A stretch of DNA of 45,817 nt. It comes from Bradyrhizobium diversitatis (lineage in GTDB: Bacteria > Pseudomonadota > Alphaproteobacteria > Rhizobiales > Xanthobacteraceae). Of this stretch, positions 27,166-34,382 are shown piece after piece. Positions within the stretch are counted from its first letter, which is position 1. Every line of letters starts with the position of its first letter. The translations under genes and the position numbers were made by a program. Under the pieces are notes generated by a model. That model was not told where the DNA came from. It did no database searches and saw only the letters and a program-made list of their open reading frames with translations. Location of the stretch: positions 1 through 45,817 of the forward strand of contig NZ_JACEGD010000047.1 of NCBI RefSeq assembly GCF_016031635.1, given 5' to 3'.

Positions 27166-28308
27166 ATGGCAACGGACGAACTGGTCAAGACAACGGGCAT
27201 CGCCCAGCACGGCGCCGAGCGGCTGCCGTCGGTGGATGTCGACAGCTTCAACATCGAGATCAAGGACGAGGACGGTTTTCTCGGCGACCGCGCCAGCAAG
27301 GGCGCGTTCCGGGACGTCCTCGAGCGCTGGCGCAAGCCGCTGCGCAAGACGGGAGAGGACCCGTTCGGCAAGGTGCCGACGGAGGAGATCAACAAGAAGA
27401 CGCTGGACGCCATTCTGGTCGGCGACGACACCGAGGCCTCGGCCGTGGTGCACAGCGCGATCGAGGACTTCTCCCAGGAGCTCGCCTATGTCACGCGCCG
27501 CTTCCTCAAGACCAAGGCCTGGGCCAAGACCGAGCGCATCGTCGTCGGCGGCGGTTTTCGCGATTCCCGGCTCGGCGAGCTCGTGATCGCCCGTGCCGAG
27601 ATCATCCTGAAATCCGAGGATTTTAAGATCGACCTGCAGCCGATCCGCCATCATCCCGACGAAGCCGGCCTGCTCGGCGCGCTGCATCTGGCGCCGTCCT
27701 GGATCTTCGAGGCTCATGACAGCATCCTCGCTGTCGACATCGGCGGCACCAACATCCGCTGCGGCCTGGTGGAAACCAGCTGGAAGAAGGCCAAGGATCT
27801 GTCGAAGGCCAAGGTGGTGCATTCCGAACTGTGGCGTCACGCCGATGACGAGCCGACGCGCGAAGGCGCGGTGAAGCGGCTTACCAAGATGCTGAAGGGG
27901 CTGATCACGGAAGCCGAGACCGAAGGCTACAAGCTCGCGCCTTTCATCGGCATCGCCTGCCCCGGGGTGATCAACGCGGACGGCTCGATCGAGAAGGGCG
28001 CGCAGAACCTGCCGGGCAATTGGGAGAGCAGCAAGTTCAACCTGCCGGCAAGCCTCGTCGAGGCGATCCCCGTCATCGGCGAGCACGACACCGCGATCCT
28101 GATGCACAATGACGGCGTCGTTCAGGGCCTGTCGGAAGTGCCGTTCATGCAGGATGTCGGGCGCTGGGGCGTGCTCACCATCGGCACTGGGCTCGGCAAT
28201 GCGCGCTTCACCAACCGCCGCAAGGAGAACGGCAACGGCAAGGACCGGGATTCCACGGAGAACGGGAAGAAAAAGGGCAAGTCAGACAACAAGGCAGACA
28301 AGGAGTAA
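27166..28308 (+). CDS. ROK-family sugar kinase-like protein with permuted motif order
   Basis: Protein of 380 residues carrying the motifs of ROK sugar kinases in rotated order. Residues 125-134 (IVVGGGFRDS) and 165-177 (DEAGLLGALHLAP) look like the normal C-terminal half of a ROK kinase. Only then come the normal N-terminal elements: DIGGTN (191-196, phosphate-binding), PGVINADGSI (266-275), NLPGNW (281-286), HNDG (314-317, with the catalytic aspartate) and GTGLGNARF (340-348). The protein ends there in a Lys/Asn/Gly-rich tail. The typical zinc motif CxCGxxGCxE of ROK is absent. If it folds like a ROK kinase, its natural ends lie at the GTGxG loop. The substrate is unknown; a cytoplasmic glucokinase-like role is possible. 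AAGGG precedes the ATG by six bases. It is divergent from rplU with a 330-base gap. Confidence 0.75.
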   Translation: MATDELVKTTGIAQHGAERLPSVDVDSFNIEIKDEDGFLGDRASKGAFRDVLERWRKPLRKTGEDPFGKVPTEEINKKTLDAILVGDDTEASAVVHSAIEDFSQELAYVTRRFLKTKAWAKTERIVVGGGFRDSRLGELVIARAEIILKSEDFKIDLQPIRHHPDEAGLLGALHLAPSWIFEAHDSILAVDIGGTNIRCGLVETSWKKAKDLSKAKVVHSELWRHADDEPTREGAVKRLTKMLKGLITEAETEGYKLAPFIGIACPGVINADGSIEKGAQNLPGNWESSKFNLPASLVEAIPVIGEHDTAILMHNDGVVQGLSEVPFMQDVGRWGVLTIGTGLGNARFTNRRKENGNGKDRDSTENGKKKGKSDNKADKE

Positions 28309-28725
28309 CCTTGACCGGTTAGGTTAAGGGGCGGATTGCGTTGCGCCATGCAGACCGCACGCTACGGTCGAAATCGCCGCTTTCACTCGGCCGGCGAAGC
28401 CGCCCTTCCTGGCCAGTATTTCAATGAGCGGCACGGGACCGCCAGTGTTTACCGCGTCTGGCGGTCCCACCCCCTTCTGCTTTCCCTTCGAGCCGTGATT
28501 CGCGTCTGCGGCCTCGGCCCCCGCGCCGGCCGAAGCGCGAAAACTCCGGCCCGAAACGCTCAAACGCGCGCCAAAATCCGCAAACGGCGCCGCCGGCACC
28601 GCGACCGTTGCAGGGTTCGGCGGAAAACCGTCCCGAATTTCGTCTCCCGCGCCTTGTCTGGCCCGCCATCCTCGCCTATTAACGCCCCCAACCACAGGGG
28701 CCGCAGCCCCTCAATGGCGCCTTCA
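28309..28725. other. Gap between ROK gene and tRNA-Ser
   Basis: 417 bases, GC-rich. A short inverted repeat CCTTGACC/GGTTAAGG lies directly after the ROK stop. No coding frame with recognisable features was seen. The last 30 bases (from 28696) are duplicated upstream of the tRNA-like copy at 34258. Confidence 0.5.
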
Positions 28726-28816
28726 GGAGAGGTGGCAGAGTGGTTGAATGCACCGCACTCGAAATGCGGCATAGGTGCAAGCCTATCGGGGGTTCGAATC
28801 CCTCCCTCTCCGCCAC
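28696..28816. repeat. Direct repeat containing tRNA-Ser, left copy
   Basis: This 121-base block (30 bases of 5' flank plus tRNA and CCA) recurs at 34228-34349 with about ten substitutions and one inserted base. The flank shares AGGGGCCGCAGC and CTCAATGGCGCCTTCAG. Confidence 0.9.
28726..28815 (+). tRNA. tRNA-Ser (anticodon CGA)
   Basis: A complete class II tRNA of 90 bases including encoded CCA. The acceptor stem GGAGAGG pairs with CCTCTCC (28805-28811) and the discriminator is G. The anticodon stem CCGCA/TGCGG encloses the loop CTCGAAA with anticodon CGA, reading UCG. The long variable arm (ATAGG..CCTAT) is characteristic of serine tRNAs. The T loop TTCGAAT is intact. Confidence 0.95.
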
Positions 28817-29105
28817 CCAGCAGCCCTCGACAAATGGTCCGTGCTTTCGACCTGCAAAGGTCTGTCGCAACATGCGACCCGGCTGAGCTCGGTCGGACAC
28901 CGCTCCAACGAACGTCAGGCCGCCTCCGGCACAGGCGGTCCGCACCATGGCTGCGTTACTATCGATGCGCCGTCTGGGCTTATCTGAACCTTCGCAAAAT
29001 AAAGCCTTCAGCCCACACCCCGCGACCGCCCGGCAGCACGCGGCGGCTCTTTCCGGTTGTCGCATGTTGTTGAGCTGCTTCTCGTCTCCGACCTGCTCGC
29101 TGCCG

Positions 29106-30101
29106 TCATTTCCCCTCACTCTTCAGACGAGGCAAGTCTGCGCCCCTCTGTTGAGCAGCCTTCCAGACATAACGGGTAAACGCAGCCGTTTCTGCCCATT
29201 GCAGATGCACCGGATCTGTAAATGCCGAGTCCGGCACTTGCCATTCGGTCATGCCATCGACCAAGATTGCTTTAGTAGGGGCAAGCGCAGATGCGACCGC
29301 AGATCTGAATTGTTCTCGTATCGAGCGGGATCGGTCGTGACGTGCGGCCCACCCCGGCATGACGGGAAAGGTCACCGCAACGAACTGAATGCCCTTCGAT
29401 TCGAGCCAGGTGGCGAGGCCGGTTAGTTCCGCATAGCAACTCGACTCCGGCTTGACCGGGTATCCCGCGTCCGGCACGTCCCTGACCAGGGGGCCGGATC
29501 CAAACTCGTCAAACTGCAATTCGGAGCGGCGCTCTTCGGCGTAAAGCACGTGAAAGAAGACGTCTTTGAGACGAAAGTTACGAAAGCGAAGCCACGCCCT
29601 GTCTAGTCTGTTGCTTAGTTTTCGATCGATGAATTGATCGACCAGATCAGGATCGAAAAATGCAGTCGGATTCCTCGAACAGCCTTGGAAGTCTCGCGGT
29701 GCAAGGACCATCATCACAGTTTTTGCGTTCGATGCGCGCGAGAGAAGAAACTCGGTCATATAACGAGTCTGATTGACGGTTAGGGCGCAGGGCGCTGCGT
29801 TTATGATCCCCCCCTCGGGGCGAACCACATGGAAATCGAGATTACGCCAAGTCACCGACGACCCCACCCCGATGAGCGCCGCATTCTTCCAATCCGGGTT
29901 GTCTCTCAGCCAGACAAAACGGCCGTCGATGCACCACGTCCCGGATACCGGAGGCGGCGGCAGGCGATCAACGGCCCGCAAAACTCCGAGTGCTGCAAAG
30001 AATCCAACCACCGACAGGAGGACCGTAGTGGAAAATGCGGCAAGACAGACCCGCGCGCGACGTTCGGCGCTACCTTCATCGCCCGTCCGGATCATCTGCA
30101 T
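29106..30101 (-). CDS. AlgX/AlgJ/DltD-like SGNH-fold protein, partner of MBOAT
   Basis: Membrane-anchored periplasmic protein of 331 residues. A single helix occupies about residues 20-45 after a charged cytoplasmic start. GVGSSVTWRNLDF (about 78-90) resembles SGNH block I with the nucleophilic serine, MMVLAPRDFQG fills a later block, and FTDPVHLQW near the C-terminus gives the Asp-x-x-His pair. This layout is that of proteins that receive acyl groups from an MBOAT protein and pass them to a polysaccharide. It starts 15 bases after the MBOAT stop with a strong GGAGGA before the ATG, so the two form an operon. The sequence is AT-richer than the core genes, implying transfer. The polymer acted on is unknown; no polysaccharide synthesis genes are in the window. 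Confidence 0.7.
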   Translation of the reverse strand: MQMIRTGDEGSAERRARVCLAAFSTTVLLSVVGFFAALGVLRAVDRLPPPPVSGTWCIDGRFVWLRDNPDWKNAALIGVGSSVTWRNLDFHVVRPEGGIINAAPCALTVNQTRYMTEFLLSRASNAKTVMMVLAPRDFQGCSRNPTAFFDPDLVDQFIDRKLSNRLDRAWLRFRNFRLKDVFFHVLYAEERRSELQFDEFGSGPLVRDVPDAGYPVKPESSCYAELTGLATWLESKGIQFVAVTFPVMPGWAARHDRSRSIREQFRSAVASALAPTKAILVDGMTEWQVPDSAFTDPVHLQWAETAAFTRYVWKAAQQRGADLPRLKSEGK

Positions 30102-30116
30102 TTTGGATTCCTCCGG

Positions 30117-31601
30117 TTAGAACTGGAAATAGAGGAAAGATTGCACGATGGACATCTGGGTCAGCGTGAAGACGAAAAGGCAGCCCAACGCCACGCCGTG
30201 CACCGGGTAGGCAGTCGCAAAGTGACTGGCCCAGGAGGAGTGCTCTTCAGCCCGATGCTGCGGATCGTAACCCAGCCACTGCTGTGAGTTGGGGGCAAAC
30301 AGCGCAATCGCCGACAAAGTGACGATAGACGCCAGCGTCAGCAGGGTGGTCAGTTGCCGGTCGGCATTGATCCCGAGATCGAATCCATTCAGTCCGATCA
30401 TCGTCCCCATCATCTTGGTTGCGCTTCCCATGGAGTCCGCGCGGAACAGCACCCACCCAAACACGACGAATATCAAGGTAAGAGTGCGGCCAACCATGGC
30501 CCCGGATCGACTGGTGCCGCTGCGTTGGGCAGTACCGAAGAGACGTATCCAGAAATGGCATATGGCCAGCCCGAAGCCATGAAACGCTCCCCAGCAGACG
30601 AATGTCCATCCCGCGCCGTGCCACAGCCCGCCGAGCAGCATGGTGACGATCAGGTTTGCAAACCGCCGTACTTCCCCTCGGTGGCTGCCGCCGAGAGCAA
30701 AGTAAAGATAATCGCGGAGAAATGCCGACAGGCTCATGTGCCAGCGTCGCCAGAAATCGATGAGGTTTTCTGCCTTGTACGGCGAGTTGAAATTCAGCGG
30801 AAGGCGAACCCCGAACAGGAGGCCCAATCCGATCGCCATGTCGGAATAGCCGGAGAAGTCGAAATAGAGCTGCAACGTATACGCCAGGGCTCCAACCCAG
30901 GCTTCGGCAAAGGTCGGCGAAGCTCCCCTGGCCACACCGTCGAAAATCAGATTGGCCTGCGGCGCCATGCCATCAGCGAACAGCACCTTCTTTGCAAGGC
31001 CGAGTACGAAAAGGCCGCTTCCGAGCGCAAGAGTTGGGGCCCTCGCGCTCAATTGCTCGTTGCTCATGAATTGACGCATTAAAATCCGGTGATTGACGAT
31101 CGGCCCGGCGATCAGGTGCGGGAAGAACACCACCATCAGTACGTAATCCTTGAAGCGGTACCCGTACGTTTCGCCCCGTGACGAATCGACGAGATAGGCG
31201 ATCTCCTGAAATGTGAAAAACGAAATCGCCAGCGGCAACACCAGATCGAGGACAGGAATGTCGGTTCCAAAAATCGTATTGACGTTGGCGGCAAGAAAGC
31301 CTGCATACTTGAAATAGCCGATCATGCAGAGGTTAAATGCGATGCCCACGGCAAGCAGAAGTCCGGTTGGCCTTCCGCTTCGCGCGCGATCCGCGAGGCT
31401 CGTGCCGCAGATGAAATTGAGGGCGATGCTCGTGAAGAGCACCAGAAGATTCCATGGGTCCCAAGCCGCATAAAACGCCAGGGATGCGCCGATCAACCAA
31501 AGCAAGGTGACGGCCTTGGTCGCAAAGAAACGCAGGGCGAAATAGCCGAACAGTACGGCAGGCAGGAATACGAGTATGAACTGATAAGAATTAAACAGCA
31601 C
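30117..31601 (-). CDS. MBOAT-family O-acyltransferase (AlgI/DltB type)
   Basis: Polytopic inner-membrane acyltransferase of 494 residues with about ten or more helices. LFNSYQFILVFLPAVLFGYF is the AlgI start, followed by NLLVLFTSIALNF, GYFKYAGF, LVLPLAISFFTFQEIAYLVD and FPHLIAGPIV. Later come FDFSGYSDMAIGLGLLFG, NSPYKAENLIDFWRRWHMSLSAFLRDYLYFALGG and MLLGGLWHGAGWTF with the catalytic histidine. It would move an acetyl group from cytoplasmic acetyl-CoA across the membrane to the SGNH partner gene downstream. The GTG at 31601 is preferred over a longer start at 31670, since GGAG lies nine bases before it and the family begins MLFNSY. Lower GC than surrounding core genes. Confidence 0.88.
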   Translation of the reverse strand: MLFNSYQFILVFLPAVLFGYFALRFFATKAVTLLWLIGASLAFYAAWDPWNLLVLFTSIALNFICGTSLADRARSGRPTGLLLAVGIAFNLCMIGYFKYAGFLAANVNTIFGTDIPVLDLVLPLAISFFTFQEIAYLVDSSRGETYGYRFKDYVLMVVFFPHLIAGPIVNHRILMRQFMSNEQLSARAPTLALGSGLFVLGLAKKVLFADGMAPQANLIFDGVARGASPTFAEAWVGALAYTLQLYFDFSGYSDMAIGLGLLFGVRLPLNFNSPYKAENLIDFWRRWHMSLSAFLRDYLYFALGGSHRGEVRRFANLIVTMLLGGLWHGAGWTFVCWGAFHGFGLAICHFWIRLFGTAQRSGTSRSGAMVGRTLTLIFVVFGWVLFRADSMGSATKMMGTMIGLNGFDLGINADRQLTTLLTLASIVTLSAIALFAPNSQQWLGYDPQHRAEEHSSWASHFATAYPVHGVALGCLFVFTLTQMSIVQSFLYFQF

Positions 31602-32289
31602 GTAGATTACTCCGCTCGCTGACGTTAATCGCGTCGTTTTGGACGTAGTCAGAGCCAGTAACTCAGCCACTTGCCGCTGATTTCACCATCGTAACTTTAG
31701 TCGCCGAATCCTCAGCGAAGCTGCTTTCGAACAGTTCGATTCGCGAATGTAGGGGAAGAGAGGATTCTCACGGTCGCCCGGGGCAGAAGATGACGTGCCG
31801 GGGCTTTGACGTTATCTGGCGGATGGGCGGCCAGAAGAGCCACCTGGCTTCTCACCAGGTCCATGTGATGAAGCCATCGTTGCAATTGGGCGGCAGCCGT
31901 TCTTGAGATTCGTCAAGTCATCCAGTGGCATTCCGTCGCGGGCACAATCGCGAGCATTGGCGACAACCGTTTCGCCTGCCTCATAGCGGCGAACCGGAAT
32001 ATTTCAAACCAGTGAGCGGCTGCGGCCAGTCCAATCGGACTATCGCCAATGACTGCATTCGATGTTCATTGAAATATTTCTGAGCGGAGTGCGAGACCGA
32101 TTGTGCCCGCGTCAGGCATCGATCTGCCGCATCTCGACCGATCGAACTAGTTCGTCGGCGCTAAAAGTCTAGACCGCAGTTCAAGATGGCCGCTTTGTCC
32201 TGCAGAGCGCTGACGGGTTGAACCTGTTATGGGTGGGGTCCGACCTAGCAACGTCCCGCCCTCCGACGACCCCGAGTAATTCCCCAACG
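31602..32289. other. Gap between MBOAT and DUF2157 genes
   Basis: About 690 bases without an intact gene. It holds a flavoprotein gene remnant (31938-32056 reverse strand). An inverted repeat AATATTTCAA (31998-32007) / TTGAAATATT (32069-32078) is also present. The remainder shows nothing recognisable. Promoters of both divergent genes must lie here. Confidence 0.6.
31938..32056 (-). pseudogene. Frameshifted remnant of an FAD/NAD(P)-binding oxidoreductase
   Basis: On the reverse strand one frame reads AVIGDSPIGLAAAAH (from 32056), the dinucleotide-binding start typical of flavoproteins (VIGAGPxGLAAAAHL). About ten codons later a different frame reads YEAGETVVANARDCAR, equivalent to the (V/L)EAGExVGAxVRDW segment that normally follows at that spacing. 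The continuation (the GHVRxFSPW region) is absent. The gene has therefore lost frame and most of its length. Identification rests on this motif pair only. Confidence 0.5.
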
Positions 32290-33561
32290 ATGTTCGACAA
32301 ATCCTACCGGCAGCGCCTCGACGCCGATCTTGCGCGATGGGAGGCCGACGGCGTGATCGCGCCGGCGGCGGCGGCCTCGATCCGCAATGCGCTGCCGCCG
32401 CTTCCGGCGGGCATCAACATCGCAATGGTCGTCGCCATCGTCGGCGGCCTGCTGATCGCGGCCGCGTTCCTCGCCTTCGTGGCGGCACATTGGACGGAGA
32501 TCTTGCGACCGATGCGGTTCGCGATCCTGCTCGCCGGCCTGGTCGTCACCGGCGGCCTCGGCGCCTGGTTCGCTGCGAGCGGCCGCATTGTTCTCGCCGA
32601 TCTCTGCGCCAGCGTCGGTGCGATCATCTTCGGTGCGGGCATCGCGCTGGTCGGCCAGATGTATCATCTCGGCGAGGATTTTGCCGGCGGCATGCTGCTG
32701 TGGTCGATCGGCGCGTTTGCCGCGGCGCTGCTGACCGGATCGCGCGGCGCGCTCGCGGTCGGGCTCGTCGCGGCCTCGATCTGGACCTGCATGCGGACTT
32801 ACGATGCGCCCGATGTCCTGCATCTTCCGTTCGTGGCGGTCTGGCTCGTCGCCGCCGCGACGGCCTTCGCCTGGAATTGCCGCGTCGCGGCCCATCTCGT
32901 CGCGCTCGCGCTGCTGCCGTGGTGGATCGCGACCGCGCTTCGCGTCGAGCTCGACGGCGCCCAGCCGTCCTTCCTGCTCGCCAACGGCGCGGCGCTGGTG
33001 TTCGGCGCGGGCCTTGCGATCGCGGCAGTGCCGTCGCCGCGGGCGCTCCGCCTCGGCAGCGTGCTGTCGGTCTATGGCGCGTTGTCGCTGGCTGGCGTTG
33101 CCTTCCTCGAGGTGACGACCGTCGACGACATCATCCACATCAGGACCGCGAAGGCATCGGTCCAGCCGCTGTGGGCGATCCTGTGCGGCGCTGCCGGCGT
33201 GATCCTTGCGCTGGCGTCCGCCGCGTTCACTAGGCGCCCCGGCGAAGTTCTGGCGGCCGGCGCGATCGCCCTCGTGCTGCTCGCCGCGCCGCTGTGGCCG
33301 GCGCCTGCGGCCGGCGAGCCCTGGCTCGCCTATGCCGCGCTGCTCTCTGCCATGCTGTGCCTCGTCGTATCAGGCATGCTCGACGATGTGCGTCCGCGCG
33401 TCGTCGCCGGCTGGCTCGGCATCGCCGGATTGGTCGCGGGCATCACCTGGGCCGTGAAGGGCTCGCTGCTGCACCGCTCGGCCTTCCTGGCAGTGGCGGG
33501 CGTCGCGGCCGTCGCCTTTGCCACGGTGCTCAACCGCATGCTGCCGAGGGCCGCGCGATGA
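32290..33561 (+). CDS. DUF2157 domain membrane protein
   Basis: Inner-membrane protein of 423 residues, function unknown. The N-terminal DUF2157 region begins RQRLDADLARWEADGVIAPAAAASI followed by the first helix pair (MVVAIVGGLLIAAAFLAFVAAHW). Roughly twelve hydrophobic helices fill the rest, including GEDFAGGMLLWSIGAFAAALL. The ATG at 32290 is chosen because the DUF2157 start MFDKSYRQRL lies there; the frame is open to 32218. It overlaps the next gene by four bases (ATGA). DUF2157 proteins are frequently followed by GDYXXLXY proteins, and the pair is conserved here; the joint role is not known. Confidence 0.85.
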   Translation: MFDKSYRQRLDADLARWEADGVIAPAAAASIRNALPPLPAGINIAMVVAIVGGLLIAAAFLAFVAAHWTEILRPMRFAILLAGLVVTGGLGAWFAASGRIVLADLCASVGAIIFGAGIALVGQMYHLGEDFAGGMLLWSIGAFAAALLTGSRGALAVGLVAASIWTCMRTYDAPDVLHLPFVAVWLVAAATAFAWNCRVAAHLVALALLPWWIATALRVELDGAQPSFLLANGAALVFGAGLAIAAVPSPRALRLGSVLSVYGALSLAGVAFLEVTTVDDIIHIRTAKASVQPLWAILCGAAGVILALASAAFTRRPGEVLAAGAIALVLLAAPLWPAPAAGEPWLAYAALLSAMLCLVVSGMLDDVRPRVVAGWLGIAGLVAGITWAVKGSLLHRSAFLAVAGVAAVAFATVLNRMLPRAAR

Positions 33562-34172
33562 AAGGGCTGATCGCATCGCTGGCTGCGTTCTGCCGGCGCA
33601 TCCCGAAAGCCGTGCTATTCGGCATCGCCGTCCTGCTGCAATCTGCGCTGCTGGTGCTGATGGTGGCCGACCGCATGCAGATCCTGCGCGACGGCGTCGA
33701 GGTCACCCTGCAGACGCAGCCGGTCGATCCCCGCGATCTCCTGCGCGGCGACTATGTCGTGCTCCGCTACGACATCTCGCAACTGCCGGCCGGCGCGCTC
33801 GCCGGCAAGCCCGCGGACGCGCGCCATCCTGATGTCTTCGTCAAGCTCGCGCCCAATGCCGGCGGCATCTATCAAGCCGTCTCGGTGCATGCCGAGCCTG
33901 TTACGGTCACCGCGCCCGACGTGCTGATCCGCGGCCGCGTCGGAAATCACGGCGGGGCCTGCGGCGACGACCGGCGACGGTTCTGCGACAAGCTGCCGAT
34001 CAAATACGGCCTCGAAAGCTATTTCGTGCCCGAAGGCGAGGGCAGGAAGCTCGAGGACGCCCGCAACCAGCAGAAGCTGCGCATCGTCGCCGCCGTGCTG
34101 CCCTCGGGCCGCCCGGCGATCAAGCGGCTGCTGCTCGACGGCGAGCCGATGTATGAGGAGCCGTTGTATTAG
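33558..34172 (+). CDS. GDYXXLXY domain protein
   Basis: Membrane-anchored protein of 204 residues. One helix spans about residues 15-35 (VLFGIAVLLQSALLVLMVADR), then a soluble domain with the family signature GDYVVLRY (about residues 63-70), preceded by VDPRDLLR. KLPIKYGLESYFVPEGEGRKLE is another conserved segment. The ATG overlaps the DUF2157 stop, so the genes are translationally coupled. The frame is open far upstream in the wrong phase of the preceding gene; that part is not coding. Probably exported to the periplasm and anchored by its N-terminus. Function unknown. Confidence 0.88.
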   Translation: MKGLIASLAAFCRRIPKAVLFGIAVLLQSALLVLMVADRMQILRDGVEVTLQTQPVDPRDLLRGDYVVLRYDISQLPAGALAGKPADARHPDVFVKLAPNAGGIYQAVSVHAEPVTVTAPDVLIRGRVGNHGGACGDDRRRFCDKLPIKYGLESYFVPEGEGRKLEDARNQQKLRIVAAVLPSGRPAIKRLLLDGEPMYEEPLY

Positions 34173-34227
34173 GCGGGGTGGCGCTGGGGTAGATCGATTG
34201 CCGCGGCGCTCGTTCGCCTCTCACGCT

Positions 34228-34349
34228 AGGGGCCGCAGCCTCTCAATGGCGCCTTCAGAAGAGGGTGCCAGAGTGGTTGAATGCACCGCACTTGAAATGC
34301 GGCATTGGTGCAAGCCTATCGGGAGTCCGAACCCCTCCTTCTCCGCCAC
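34228..34349. repeat. Direct repeat containing tRNA-Ser, right copy
   Basis: Counterpart of 28696-28816, including the same 30-base 5' flank with one substitution (CCTCTC for CCCCTC). The two copies enclose about 5.4 kb. Confidence 0.9.
34258..34348 (+). pseudogene. Degenerate tRNA-Ser copy (anticodon TGA)
   Basis: This copy of the tRNA-Ser gene has changes at structurally important positions. The acceptor arm is GAAGAGG against CTTCTCC, giving an A-C mismatch and a G-U pair. One extra G is inserted after the acceptor stem. The T loop reads TCCGAAC rather than TTCGAAT, and the T stem has an A-C mismatch. The anticodon loop changed from CTCGAAA to CTTGAAA, so it would read UCA. It keeps a CCA. 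It is likely non-functional, although a poorly folding tRNA-Ser(UGA) cannot be ruled out. Confidence 0.7.
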
Positions 34350-34382
34350 GCTTCACAAGGGCTGCTTTGCAGTAGGTGCTGC

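Noticed and set aside
34258..34348. Second functional tRNA-Ser (UGA)
   Set aside because: Mismatches in the acceptor and T stems, an altered T loop and an inserted base make function unlikely; listed as a pseudogene.
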